A stretch of 64,000 nt of DNA from Ampullaceana balthica (GCA_944989445.1 CALYLW010000168.1:186001-250000); one strand, 5' to 3'. Shown: positions 22,756-34,978, counted from the first letter of the stretch. Notes: generated by a model from the letters alone, not told the origin. Numbers and translations: made by a program.

Positions 22756-24220
22756 TTAATATAAAGGATTTAATAATTTTTTTTTAAAAACGTAAAATAA
22801 AAAAACCCTTAAAAAACCAAGTTTTTCACTATAAATCCTTTATGTACTAGACGTAACTAAAAGAATAATCATTATAATACGCAGCGCAAGACCATCCACA
22901 AATACAAAATTGCAGTTGTGTCGTAAAACATGTTTAACATAATGCACACCGATCAGGAATATGTTTATAAAAAGAGTTGACAATAAAATACGCCCCTAAT
23001 TGCGCGACAGAAAGGTTGTTCAATATAATACGCACCGCGACACTCTGTCTCAAAAAATAACATGATACATAGGAATAAATAAAATAATCTAAAAATTCAA
23101 AAATTTAATTACGGTACATGCGATCGATCTGAAATTTTGATACATAGTTTTTATCATCGCCACGAAACTGCCTGCTAAACTTCAGCTCGCTAGATTACGA
23201 GAAAGTGGGTTAAAAATCTATCAAAAGTTTTGGCGACAAGGGCGCAGACACCACGAGTTAATATAAAGGATTTAAAAACAAGTTTTTGACTTTAATCCTT
23301 TATGTACGAAACATAACTAAAAGAATGTTCATTATAATACGCAGCGCAAGACCACCCTAAAATACAAAATTGCAGTTGTGTCGTAAAACATGTTTAATAT
23401 AATGTGCACCGATCAGGAATATATTTATAAAAAGTGTTGTCAATAAAATACGCACCTTATTGCGCGACAGAAAGGTCGTTCAATATAATACGCACCGCGA
23501 CACAATAGCAATAAAATTGAACATGATACATAGAGATAAAATAAAATAATCTAAAAATTCAATAATTTAATTACAGTACATGCGATCGATCTAAAATTTT
23601 GATACATTGTTGCTATCATCGGTACGAAACTGTCTGCAAAATTTCAACTCGCTAGCTTACAAGAAAGTGGGTTAAAAATCGATCCAAAATTTTGGCGACA
23701 AGCAAGGGCGCAAGGAGACACCAAGACTTAATATAAAGGATTTTTTTTTAAACTTAAAAAACCAAGTTTTTTACTATAAATCGTTTATGTACGAGACGTA
23801 TCTAAAAGAATGTTCATTATAATACGCAGCGCAAGACCATCCAAAAATACAAAATTGCAGTTGCGTCGTAAAACATGTTTAATATAATGCGCACCGATCA
23901 GAAATATGTTTATAAAAAGCATTCTCAATAAAATACGCACCTTATTGCGCGACAGAAAGGCTGTTCAATATGATACGCACCGCGACACTCTATCTCAAAA
24001 AATAACATGATACATAGAGATAAATAAAATAATCTAAAAATTCAATAATTTAATTACGGTACATGCGATCGATCTGAAATTTTGATACACCGTTTTTATC
24101 ATCGGTACGAAATTTTAGCTCCCTAGCTTACGAGAAAGTGGGTTAAAATCGATCCAAAGTTTTGGCGACAAGCAAGCAAACAATCAACCAAACAGAAACC
24201 ACGAGTTAATATAAAGGATG
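22756..24220 (+). repeat. 470 bp repeat family, tandem units 2-4
   Basis: The end of unit 1 (22756-22775) is followed by three units at about 22776-23274, 23275-23741 and 23742-24220. Each runs from an AATCCTTTATGTACGA start (AATCGTTTATG in unit 4) to a TTAATATAAAGGAT end. Shared internal blocks are ATACGCAGCGCAAGACCA, ACATGCGATCGATCT and GTGGGTTAAAA. Start and end motifs are inverted copies of each other. No coding frame. Confidence 0.88.
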
Positions 24221-24840
24221 TTTAAAAAAAAGACAAAAGTGTTTTTAAAATGAATAACGTAAAGTGTAAGACATAATGTGAACGTTCTCAATTTTAGGCT
24301 ATTTTTCTCATCTAATGTTGTTGTTTTTTTTAATTTGGGGTGGGGGTGGGGGGATGGAGTGGAGCGCTGGTATTGTATTTCCATCCGCCTTTGATGGGCG
24401 GTCTGGCCTCTCTCTAGTGTACATATAATTTGAGTGGTACGTTCCGATCTCTGATATTGTCATTGATTCGCTCTACTAAAACATTCTCAAACAAGTTTCT
24501 CTTTCAACATAAGTCGCCACAAATATATTATGTAACACACGTTTTCAACGATAGCGTAACCACTAGAATTCAAACGTTGTCTGCAGCGATTGTGATGGCT
24601 CACTTAAATGTCTCAAGGAAATGCCGGAAAACTACTTGTCGATTCTGATAATTTTCTGGCATTGTACAGTAAACTGGTGAGTCTCATGGTAATAGCGAAA
24701 AAAAGAAAAGAAGAAAAAAACTGCTCTGAATGCGACCCTTAAAAAATAGCACAAGTCTGTTCGGGGGGGGGGCGGGTGTCATAATTTTCTTTTTTGTTCT
24801 ACGAAGTATGTCAAAATTTAATCATGGTGCAATAAATCTT
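24221..24840. other. Intergenic DNA, no gene recognised
   Basis: Contains a G-rich stretch at 24340-24360 and another at 24764-24776. Short open frames on both strands resemble nothing known. Confidence 0.45.
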
Positions 24841-25394
24841 AGAATTTGAATATAATTCAGTCGAAGGGCATTGGTCTTTGAAATATACGGGGTTTGACAA
24901 ATGCGTGACGTGAATGCATGCATTGTCAAAAATAACTTTAGTAGATGGGAAGTTTAAAAAAAAGGGAAGTTCAACAAAGTTTAGTTGATGGGAACTTTAA
25001 CAAAGCTTTAGTAAGTAGGAACTTTAACAAGTTTTAGTAGATGGGAAGTTCAACAAGTTTTCAATCAGTAATTTGTAAACGGTAAAGAAAAGTTAAATTA
25101 ATTTAAATATAAAGAATTTTAGAATTTGAATATAATTCAGTCGAAGGGCATTGGTCTTTGAAATATACGGGGTTTGACAAATGCGTGACGTGAATGCATG
25201 CATTGTCAAAAATAACTTTAGTAGATGGGAAGTTTAAAAAAAAGGGAAGTTCAACAAAGTTTAGTTGATGGGAACTTTAACAAAGCTTTAGTAAGTAGGA
25301 ACTTTAACAAGTTTTAGTAGATGGGAAGTTCAACAAGTTTTCAATCAGTAATTTGTAAACGGTAAAGAAAAGTTAAATTAATTTAAATATAAAG
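24841..25394 (+). repeat. Perfect 280 bp tandem duplication
   Basis: The block from 24841 is repeated from 25121 with no difference seen until AAAGAATT against AAAGGATT at the end. Inside it, a shorter unit (TAGTAGATGGGAAGTT, ACTTTAACAA) is itself loosely repeated. It is a very recent duplication or an assembly artefact. Confidence 0.92.
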
Positions 25395-25472
25395 GATTAC
25401 ATTCGACTGGCTTTTCGAGCTGCACAATCACAATAGTTGTAAGCAGAAGAATGTGAGATTCTTAGTAACAAG

Positions 25473-25639
25473 CATTACTCCCTATTGGTTGCGTTGGTTC
25501 TTGTGCGAAAATTAAACTCGTGTGCTAATCAACCATTTTTATGAGCAAAACTTTACAACCCACACATTATCCTTATCAAAATTTGGTGCGCAGTATCTGG
25601 CAGAGATCTGCGCAGCCACGCAGCCTAGAGGGAACATTG
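25473..25639. mobile_element. Non-autonomous hAT element, GTTCCCTCTAA family, copy 1
   Basis: Right end GAGGGAACATTG; left end is diverged (CATTACTCCCTATTGG). Flanks GTAACAAG (25465-25472) and TTAACAAG (25640-25647) agree at 7 of 8. The interior block GCGCAGTATCTGGCAGAGAT and GCGCAGCCACGCAGC is shared with the copies at 26923 and 39660. Confidence 0.8.
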
Positions 25640-26774
25640 TTAACAAGAGATCAACCCCCCAACAAACCTTATCTGGTTGATTTTTCATCAAATTATTTTT
25701 GTTTGCTATTTTAATAATGTTATTCCTTCTAATTGAAAAAAGTATTAACCGCCATTCTATAATCCCCGAGATCCATGTTTTTAGGTACCATTAAATGTTA
25801 TAGATGGTCTACTGTAATACATTACTTATGTTATTGATTTTTTAAAACCAAGACACGCAACTTTTACAGCTGAATCCAGTAGAATGCCAAATGAAACGAT
25901 TACAGATTACAAACCAATTTGGGTGCATCTGAGCTTGGGCTGATATCGATGCAGCTCCCATCTGAACTTTGGTTGGCATCGATTCGTTTGTAACTGGGCT
26001 TAGGATAGCATCGATACTGTTTCAAATGTTTGTGATGGATGATTGAAACCTCGGCTGCAGACGATAATGTGTCTGACATAGTCGGCAGCCAGAAAGTTGC
26101 TGCGATCAATACCTTCTTCAAAAGATCAAGGAGCTTAGCGTTCTGATACAAACTTTTTTTCTGCTGAACTGAATAACTTGTTCTACTTACTCTACTGACC
26201 AAAAGAACTTGTTCTTCTTTTCTGTACAACTTGTTCTAATTAAAGAAATAACTTTTACTTCTGATCTGAATAACTTAATCTACTTCTCTGTGCATCTTAT
26301 TCTAAACTTTAACTACTTATCCGGTACACTAATTGTCACGCGAGAATCACGGATTAGTGACAGAGAGGTCACATGGGTGAAAGCGCGCGAAAGGAGTTTG
26401 GAGAGTAATGGCGAATGTGTGGCTGATGTCTCCACGTTGTGAAACCTCAAAGTTATATTTCTGTATATGGTGTGCATATTAAAGTTATTTTGTTGACAAC
26501 AGTATTTCAAGGATTTATTGCACGAAAGTTTGTATTGTGAGAACGCCTACAAAACACATTAACAAGTAATACGTCACAAGACGTTACACTCATCGGCACT
26601 TATTCCCTCTATTAATCCGGTAAACGAATTCATTCTACGGATATCGTGCAATGAACGGTGACAAATTTCCTTTGTCTTTACCTTTTTTTTTACGAATCAT
26701 CCTGGCAAATAAGAAAATATAAACAGTTAAAACAACTAACGAAGCAACAATAGAGTAGTTTAAATTTCAACACA
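25640..26774. other. Intergenic DNA, no gene recognised
   Basis: A 109-codon - frame at 25900-26229 is open over loosely repeated CATCGAT-containing sequence. A T-rich stretch with repeated CTTGTTCT and ACTTCTC words lies at 26150-26320. I see no known family. Confidence 0.4.
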
Positions 26775-26922
26775 TATCTTACAATTGATAGTTGTAAGAA
26801 CAAACACATACAAGTTCTCGTTCTTCCCGTCTGGAATTCTGGCGTGAAATGGGTTGCCTGATCAATCCAGGAAAACCAACACTCTATCAACATTTAAAAC
26901 ACTAATAATAAAAGTTCAAGAC
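26775..26922 (+). pseudogene. LINE ORF 3' fragment, left part
   Basis: Matches the last ~130 bp of the coding region of the LINE at 53137-55643 (AGAACAAACACATACAAGTT then TTCTTCCCGTC and TGGGTTGCCTGA). The match stops where a hAT element begins and resumes at 27102 after it. Confidence 0.85.
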
Positions 26923-27093
26923 CAACATTCCCCCTAAGGTTCGTTGGTCCGTGAGTTAAGTGAAAAAACTCGTGTGCAAGTGTACAACATCCATTTTTGT
27001 GTGCAATACTTTGAAAAATTTGATGCGTGGTAATTCTTAACTACTGCGCGGCGTCTGTCAGATATCTGCGCAGCTTGATTAAAGGGAACATTG
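26923..27093. mobile_element. Non-autonomous hAT element, GTTCCCTCTAA family, copy 2
   Basis: Ends CAACATTCCCCCTAAGG and AAAGGGAACATTG are inverted repeats. Flanks TTCAAGAC (26915-26922) and TTCAAGCC (27094-27101) agree at 7 of 8. The interrupted sequence is a LINE 3' end, so it is a clean secondary insertion. Confidence 0.9.
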
Positions 27094-27101
27094 TTCAAGC
27101 C

Positions 27102-27140
27102 TAGACAAAAATCAAGGATAAGCGTTGGATGCAATAACCT
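27102..27140 (+). pseudogene. LINE 3' tail fragment, right part
   Basis: GGATAAGCGTTGGATGCAAT and CCTTCTGTAT correspond to the 3' untranslated end of the LINE at 55580-55615. The AGATAA tail is lost. Confidence 0.8.
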
Positions 27141-27170
27141 TCTGTATGTTGCGTGTACGCATCAGAGTTT

Positions 27171-27465
27171 AACGCGGTGGTCGAGTGGCAGCGCACTGGA
27201 CTGTCGTACCGATGGTAACGGGTTCGAATCCGTGTGAAGGCAAGGGTTTGTTCCCGGGGCCTAGGGCGTCCCTGAGTCACCCCGCTCCGAATGGGTACCT
27301 AACACTACATGTAGTTAGGCGGCTGGGTAATGCGTGGAACCCACAAAGCCGTGGCCTGTGATTGCTGCATCACTTGCCAACAGATCATCTGTCATGGTCT
27401 GTGGACGCAACTATCTTCTGCATAGAAGGAGCGTCTGTATAGATAAGATAAGATAAGATAGTGTC
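27171..27465 (+). mobile_element. tRNA-derived SINE with LINE-like tail
   Basis: An A box (GTGGTCGAGTGG, about 27177-27188) and B box (GGTTCGAATCC, 27221-27231) form a tRNA-like head. A conserved body follows. The last ~65 bp (GGACGCAACTATCTTCTGCA then AGAAGGAGCGTCTGTA and an AGATA run) match the 3' end of the LINE at 55590-55643, so it is probably mobilised by that LINE. Another copy is antisense at 47503-47768. Confidence 0.92.
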
Positions 27466-27595
27466 ATTCTGTTATTTGATGGGGTTCCACCTGTATTTAA
27501 AGTTTGACCAATCGTGAATTTATCAGTTCACAGGAAGAAGTAATGAACTTAAGATATTAACAAAATAATACAGTAAAACCAAAGCTTGTGAACTT

Positions 27596-27597
<2 letters not shown>

Positions 27598-27659
<62 letters not shown>
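27598..27659. repeat. (TA)n microsatellite
   Basis: About 30 TA dinucleotides. Confidence 0.97.
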
Positions 27660-27665
<6 letters not shown>

Positions 27666-28697
27666 CACAATACATAATACGAAATTCTCAAATAAACATC
27701 CAATGTCTATTACTAAACAACACCTTTGTAATGCGTGCGTTTTGTATGTATTTTTAAAATATTTTTATTATTATCATCATTTTTAGTTGTTTAACAAAAA
27801 TTTAATTTAAGCATTCAATTAATGAGCATTGTTCGAATGATCGGATGCTTTCACACGTTAATGTAGTTCAGAGCCGTGGAAACGGTGTGCGGTGGTGTTC
27901 TAAAGAGGTGAGCATGGTGTTGGGTGATGGGTGCGCACACTAATTGTGATTCATTGTTTGGCACATCTATTTCGATCCATATTCATCTATTTATTTCTTT
28001 ATATAGGGAGATGACCTGCCAGGGACGAGTGGATAGGATAACCCCCCCCCCGCCCACCATACACACACATACGCGCGCGCGGACACACCTACACCGAACC
28101 AACAATAAATAATTATAATAATAATGATGATAATAATTTTAATATTTGTGCTTTAAAAAAAAACTTTCTTACATATTTTTGCATAACTGTTTAGAGATTA
28201 AGTGATGGCAATCACTTCAAAACCCCGAGGCCCAAACCCCAAAAAAAAACAAGCACACTTTTTTTTCCTCTTGTTGGCTACCAAACTTCTTCACGTCCCT
28301 GAAATTATTATTTTTTTACCACCCTCTTTTTATTTCTACACTTCAGCTGTTGTTGTTTTTTTAAGGGAAATAATTACGTACGACATACGCTTGTGGAACT
28401 TGCAAGACTCATCTGGGACATACACAGGGGAATAAGATTATTTTTTTAAAAACCATATCAGGCAGCACTTAACGTAGTTAACAATATATCAAGAGGTGGC
28501 ATATTTGTCCACTGGCCCATACTCAACAACTAGACACCACGCCACCACCATGTTGAAATGCTCAGTCGCAAAAGCAGGGCGTAGCAACACAGCGTCAGTG
28601 TGATAAATCAAACATTTTTATTGGGAAATTGCACTAGTATTTACTTTAGACCGTAAACCTGTTCCACGACCCCTTTTTCTTCACGAAGGTAGGGGAC
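27660..28697. other. Intergenic DNA with short simple repeats
   Basis: Contains a C-run at 28040-28050 with a following CACACATACGCGCGCGCGG stretch. No gene or RNA recognised. Confidence 0.45.
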
Positions 28698-28885
28698 CAG
28701 TGTTCCCTTTAAGCTGATAGACACCGCGCAGTAGTTAAGAGTTACCGCGAAGCAAATTTTGATAAATATAATGTATGTGTTAGTGGGATGTAAAATTTTG
28801 AATAAAAAAATAGATGATGTACAATTTTCCACACAAGTTTTTTTTTGTTTTGCTCATGAAACAGCGAAAATTACAGGGAACATTG
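28698..28885. mobile_element. Non-autonomous hAT element, GTTCCCTCTAA family, copy 3 (reversed)
   Basis: Left end CAGTGTTCCCTTTAAG, right end CAGGGAACATTG. The interior GACACCGCGCAGTAGTTAAG reads as the reverse complement of the block in copy 2. Flanks TAGGGGAC and TAAGGGGC are similar, allowing for one shift. Confidence 0.82.
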
Positions 28886-29809
28886 TAAGGGGCCCCATAT
28901 TTTATTCATAGCGCTTGTTCACTGTTTAAGTATACAAGTGGAGGCCGAATGTAGTTGAAAGAATCATATAAATGTATAATACTGAATATTTTTAGGCGCT
29001 AATTTAAAATAATAAAAAAATATTAATAATTTTTTTATTTAAAAATGGGCTAAGATACTGAAAAATTGCGACCGATGAGATATTTTAACCACCATTTCAA
29101 GATCGACCTGTCTTCGCTCTAACAAATAATTATTTCAAAGATATCAAGTCCTACAAAAAAAGATAAAAAAATTCCCGTTCAACCTTCTCATGTCTACATT
29201 TTCATCTCTAGAAAGGCCGGATTTGACCAGCTGGTCGTAGTTTGATGACACGTGCCATAGGTAATGTAAGAAATACTACACCGACCATGTGTTCCCTAAG
29301 GAACGTAACCAACACTTTTACGCGTGACCTGCTATTATACCACCTAAACTTACAGTTCTTGACCCCAGCTATAACTTTTTTTAAAAATAATTTTAATTTT
29401 ACCCCCACCCCCTGATTTTAAACCAACTACGAACCCGACACCAGCCCAACCCACCCAGTTCTCCACTCCACATGTTCAAGAATGGTCCTAAAAGGTTTGC
29501 CTATAGATAAGACCAGCACTCATTCCTTCCATAGTTTATGGGCTTTGTTCCTATTGCCGCGGGCAGGCCAGGGGCAGTAAGACACACACTACCATTCAAT
29601 TTTTAGAGACGAGACGACTGCTACAAGTTGGCGTTCAGTCCACTCGAGTAATTCCAAAAACGACGAGGTCAGAATGAACCAGAACGTTTGAAAATACGTC
29701 AAACAAACTCAGATCAATATTAATCAAAACTTTTTCTCATGAAAATATGAGTTTCATATAAATAAAGGGGGAATGGAAGGCTATTTCACCTGGAGCTTGT
29801 GTCGTTTAG
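28886..29809. other. Intergenic DNA, nothing recognised
   Basis: AT-rich, no gene or repeat identified. Confidence 0.45.
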
Positions 29810-29957
29810 AGTCTATGACACTGAGAGCTGATATGTTGTATGATCTCTGACACGGAGAGCTGATATGTTGTATGATCTCTGACACTGAGAGCTGATATGT
29901 TGTATGATCTCTGACACGGAGAGCTGATATGTTGTATGATCTCTGACACGGAGAGTA
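29810..29957. repeat. Short tandem repeat, 32 bp unit, ~4.5 copies
   Basis: GACACGGAGAGCTGATATGT plus TGTATGATCTCT, with ACTG and ACGG variants alternating. Confidence 0.93.
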
Positions 29958-30699
29958 GGTGTCTTGCACGTGCTACTTGAAGGCTATAGCTCTGATTGGA
30001 AAAGATTCAAAAGAATAATCTTATGATTATCTGATTATCTGAATCAGCCTCCTGATTAACTTTATCACAGCTCCCTGGTCAAATGCATTACAACTTTAAC
30101 ACCCAGTTTTCTGGTCAACTATAAGAACTGGTCTTCTGATCTACTTTAAACCCAGTCTTCTGGTAGACAGAATGACATCAAAGGACTTGATTAGGAAAAG
30201 ACATATTCTTTTAATTAATTACCCAGAATTGGGACTAAACCCACGCATACAATATTTGAGAATCATCGCTGTGGTTCGTGAAGATAACATAACATAAACA
30301 AGCTCAATAACATCTCAACTTGACTGATGACGACATGAAGCACTCGGGGGGGGGGATTTCTGCTCCACTGTACTCTCAGAGCTGATCAGTCATTTGACTT
30401 ACCATAAGACCAATGTAGTGGAAAGATTTAAAAATAAATTAACTAATTATAAAAAACAGCTGACGAGCTAAGCACGCAACCTCATGCGTAAATATTTCAA
30501 ACTCTGTAGGAAACGTTTGACGTTTGTTTTACGTGAAACTTGTCAACCTGTCCGAGTTCTCGAGTGTTTCTGTTTGAGGCGGTGACATCTGATTCTCCAG
30601 TCTTGTGTCTGTGGATGAGAGAATCTTGTGATAACATTTTTTACAATTTGCCAAGACTGAAATGACGTACTTGTTTTTGGACACAATTCCGTTGTTATA
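29958..30699. other. Intergenic DNA, nothing recognised
   Basis: A loosely repeated CTGGTC/CTTCTGGT pattern at 30070-30170 is the only structure noticed. Confidence 0.4.
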
Positions 30700-30897
30700 A
30701 CGTGATGGTCTAAGTGGTAGCGCTTTGTGGACTATTGATCCGAGGCAGATCCCGAGTCGCGGGTTCGAGCCCAGTTACTGGCAAGGCCCCTGGGGCATTG
30801 TGCTGGTGACACATTCCCCTGCTCGTTAGTGGTGGCTAAAACCTTGTGAACGCTACATCACTTGCCCCATAGTCCGTCATGGACTGGAAAGGGGGTC
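30700..30897 (+). mobile_element. tRNA-derived SINE, second subfamily
   Basis: A box GATGGTCTAAGTGG (from 30703) and B box GGGTTCGAGCCC (30761-30772). The body word CATCACTTGCC and the GTCATGG block are shared with the SINE at 27171, but the LINE-like tail is absent. Confidence 0.82.
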
Positions 30898-31659
30898 ATT
30901 TAATATCCAAATTAAGAGGTTAATTATGTGCTGATGTAGCCTTAAGTTAATGAGTAACTAGATGTTCATTATTGTTAACGTTGTGAGCTGAGACTAGAAA
31001 AGTTTAAGTCGAGACAATTTCAACGGAAACGAAAAAGAATCGAAGTTGAAATGAGGGTATGTATTCGACTACATAAAATTATGTAATCAAGATCAAGGAT
31101 ATATGCGCGTTTACTAACAAACAATCGGCTACAAATGAGGGTTTGTAATCATAAAGTATTCGACTACATTATATTACGTAATCAAGTACTAGGCTATATG
31201 AGCCAACACTAGACATCATATGAAGGTATGTAATAAAGTAACTAAATGAGAAATTAAAATGAGCGCCTTCCTATAATATCACATTTAGTGTTAGGTCATT
31301 TTGATATTTTTGAGGAGGGAAACATTTTTAAGGTAACTTAAACGCAAAATATAATTTTTTTAAAACAGTTAATATATGTAAACAGCGTATATATATAACG
31401 TATACAAAAGCTTTCAAGTACAAGAAGTCAACACGTTTCAATAACTGCGCATAGCGTGAACTTAATACACCTATGAGTAAAAGAAATGGACTGTTGAATT
31501 TCACGTGGTACGACCAAACTGTCTTTTCAGACACTTCGACCGGTTAACACTTACACGGCCAATCCCGTGTGTCTGTAACATGTCTCGACTTGAATGACAG
31601 AACAGATTTTGAAAGTAAAGAAAGGAACGCTACTCCTGAAATTAGGAAGGTGAAATTTT
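30898..31659. other. Intergenic DNA with a weak repeat
   Basis: A phrase around ATTCGACTACATAAAATTAT and TTACGTAATCAAG appears twice between 31060 and 31200. No gene recognised. Confidence 0.4.
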
Positions 31660-32127
31660 AAAAAACCGTTAAAAAAAACAAGTTTTTGACTATTATATAT
31701 GAGACAAAATAAAAGAATGTTTACTATTATACTCAGCGAACGACAATCCAAAAATCCAAAATTTTAGTTATGTCACGTATCGGGAATATATTTTTAAAAA
31801 TTATCGTCCATATAATACGCACCGAATCGCACAACAGGAAAGTATTAAAAAGGTCGTTCATTATATTACGCACCACGACACTCTATCTCAAAATAAAATA
31901 ACATGATACATAGAGATAAATAAAATAATCTAAAAATTCAATAATTTAATGACAGTACATGCGATCGATCTGAAATTTTGATGCATCTTTTTTATCATCG
32001 GCACAAAACTGCCTGCAAAATTTTAGCTCGCTAGCTTACGAGAAAGGGGTTAAAAATCTATCCAAAAGTTTTTTCGACAAACAAGCAAGCAACCAAACAG
32101 ACACCACGGGTTAATATAGAGGATTTA
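31660..32127 (+). repeat. 470 bp repeat family, dispersed copy
   Basis: Shares ACATGCGATCGATCTGAAAT and AGCTCGCTAGCTTACGAGAA with the array at 15100-24220 and ends GTTAATATAGAGGATTTAAT. The start motif is decayed. Confidence 0.85.
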
Positions 32128-32795
32128 ATAACACAATGTTGCACAAACAAATCATTGATATTAAGCGAACTACCATCATCCTGTACAAAGATTCACTGAA
32201 AAGCAACACAGCAAGGGCCTATTGCTGAAGACATCCTATGCAATTGGGTTTGAATAAAAATGTAAATGGACTGATTGTAATATTGCTGAAGACATCCTAT
32301 TTAATTTTAATTGGGTTAGAATAAAAAATGTAAATGCATTGATTATAATTTACCTGTTCTTTCCAGGTTCTTGAAATATTCATATTAATTGATGATGAAA
32401 TAAAATTACACTAAGCTTAGTTTAACTAATAATCATCTCTCTTTCCTTGTGTTTGGCCAAGAATGTCAATAATAAAGAATACTAGATACGCTCCGCGGCG
32501 TAGCATACGCCACAGACTTGCTCATGCATAGTGCAAAGAAAGAGTTGAAAGAACGGACACAAGCTACAGCTAGCAGAAATATATAAAAAAACGCGAGTGA
32601 ACGTCGGTGGGGGGTCACCACCGATGCATTGTTGGTCTCGAGACATTCGCACTGCGATTATCTACCTGCCCACCACCCTTCACCACCCTAGCTTGCCAAC
32701 CATAAACTGTGATTGGCCGACCCTAGCGACCCATGTTTGCAAAAAAGGGGAGGAAAGAATGGGCACAAACACACATTAAAAAAAATGTTTTTAAA
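32128..32795. other. Intergenic DNA, no gene recognised
   Basis: A block near 32229-32345 (TGCTGAAGACATCCTAT, then GGGTTTGAATAAAAATG) is present twice about 58 bp apart. ATTGTTGGTCTCGAG occurs at about 32628 and again at 32895, on either side of the tRNA-like sequence. Confidence 0.45.
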
Positions 32796-32868
32796 TGTTT
32801 TCGCTGGGGCTTGAACCCAGGACCTTCCGCGTGTAAGGCGGACGTTATAACTAGTACACTACGAATCT
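32796..32868 (-). pseudogene. tRNA-Val (TAC) pseudogene
   Basis: On the - strand the anticodon arm is TCCGC-CTTACAC-GCGGA and the T arm is CTGGG-TTCAAGC-CCCAG, both perfectly paired; the anticodon is TAC. The acceptor stem pairs at only four of seven positions (outer three mismatch), so it is probably a pseudogene or a young tRNA-derived repeat. B box GGTTCAAGCCC is intact. Confidence 0.8.
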
Positions 32869-33572
32869 CGTATTATCTTGTGAACGCAAGGGCCATTGTT
32901 GGTCTCGAGGCAATGGTCGAGGCCTGCGAGGGTCATTCGTCATGCTCATTTGCACATACTCGCTTTGGTGAATTATATTATTAAGGAATATAAGCTCCGT
33001 TGTGGTCGACTGCTCAACCCTCTGTACGCCACTTGGACTACTCCTGGTCTCATGTATAAACGTTGGGTGTCATGTATAAACATCAGGTATCATGTATACA
33101 CTACAGTTGACATGAATAAACTCCAGGACTCTTGTGCGCATTCTATCTCCTACTGAGTCCCAGTCCATCGAAAGTACTTTCTTTGGAGATGTATTTTTTG
33201 TTGGTGAAATCTTCACTTCACTCTAAAATATAATTTGTTACATTTTTCTGAATGATATTGTTTATATTAGTTTCTATGGTAACATAGTTGATGGGGTTCT
33301 ATTGTAAGAATGGATACCTGAAGCTATTTCCGGTTTAACCAAAACACCAGCTAAGCCAATAGCTTAACGTCCAGCTGGTTGTGGTACATCCAGGAAAGTG
33401 AGAGGAAATTGATATCTAAGCTGATGGAATTAGTTTACCTTAATGGTATGAAAAAGGTAACGTAGACAGAAGTGCGTGCTAAAAAAAGAGTCTCCACATC
33501 GCTCCTGTCAGGGTGATCAGATTTCAGTTTCGCATCTCGGATAGTTTTAAGGATTCAGTGTTGTAGTTGTAG
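32869..33572. other. Intergenic DNA, no gene recognised
   Basis: Apart from the repeated ATTGTTGGTCTCGAG word and a CATGTATAAAC repeat at 33050-33100, nothing stands out. Confidence 0.4.
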
Positions 33573-34647
33573 GATCAGACTTGCATCAAGTGAAACACAT
33601 TCAAGTCTCCATCAGACTTGCATCAAGTGAAACACATTCAAGTCTCCATCAGACTTGCATCAAGTGAAACACATTCAAGTCTCCATCAGACTTGCATCAA
33701 GTGAAACACATTCAAGTCTCCATCAGACTTGCATCAAGTGAAACACATTCAAGTCTCCATCAGACTTGCATCAAGTGAAACACATTCAAGTCTCCATCAG
33801 ACTTGCATCAAGTGAAACACATTCAAGTCTCCATCAGACTTGCATCAAGTGAAACACATTCAAGTCTCCATCAGACTTGCATCAAGTGAAACACATTCAA
33901 GTCTCCATCAGACTTGCATCAAGTGAAACACATTCAAGTCTCCATCAGACTTGCATCAAGTGAAACACATTCAAGTCTCCATCAGACTTGCATCAAGTGA
34001 AACACATTCAAGTCTCCATCAGACTTGCATCAAGTGAAACACATTCAAGTCTCAATCAGACTTGCATCAAGTGAAACACATTCAAGTCTCCATCAGACTT
34101 GCATCAAGTGAAACACATCCAAGTCTCCATCAGACTTGCATCAAGTGAAACACATTCAAGTCTCCATCAGACTTGCATCAAGTGAAACACATCCAAGTCT
34201 CCATCAGACTTGCATCAAGTGAAACACATCCAAGTCTCCATCAGACTTGCATCAAGTGAAACACATCCAAGTCTCCATCAGACTTGCATCAAGTGAAACA
34301 CATTCAAGTCTCCATCAGACTTGCATCAAGTGAAACACATCCAAGTCTCCATCAGACTTGCATCAAGTGAAACACATTCAAGTCTCCATCAGACTTGCAT
34401 CAAGTGAAACACATTCAAGTCTCCATCAGACTTGCATCAAGTGAAACACATTCAAGTCTCCATCAGACTTGCATCAAGTGAAACACATTCAAGTCTCCAT
34501 CAGACTTGCATCAAGTGAAACACATCCAAGTCTCCATCAGACTTGCATCAAGTGAAACACATTCAAGTCTCCATCAGACTTGCATCAAGTGAAACACATT
34601 CAAGTCTCCATCAGACTTGCATCAAGTGAAACACATTCAAGTCTCCA
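33573..34647. repeat. Minisatellite, 37 bp unit, 29 copies, near identical
   Basis: The unit is CATCAGACTTGCATCAAGTG plus AAACACATTCAAGTCTC. Almost the only variant is CATCC for CATTC; it is absent from the first ~14 units and clustered between about 34110 and 34530. Confidence 0.98.
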
Positions 34648-34978
34648 CCCATTGGGAAAGCTAACTTTTGGGTTAAAAACCATATGACGTTAAAGCTTCA
34701 GAAAATGTTTTTTAAAACCAGTTGCTAATATTTTACAAGTTTATTTATTTTAAATGAGACTAATAAAAAATAATTTTAAGACGTAAAAGTGTACAAAAAT
34801 ACATTATTTTATATTTTAAAGACGCCTCTTCTGGCCTTCCATAGAGAAGATTATTGCTATATAAAATTCTCTAAATATTTTCTTCAGACATCAAATAGAG
34901 CTACTACTATATCACTCTGGCTACGTCCATCAGAGTTACCTACCTCATCACACTTGGGAATTCTCCGACCTTTGGGTT

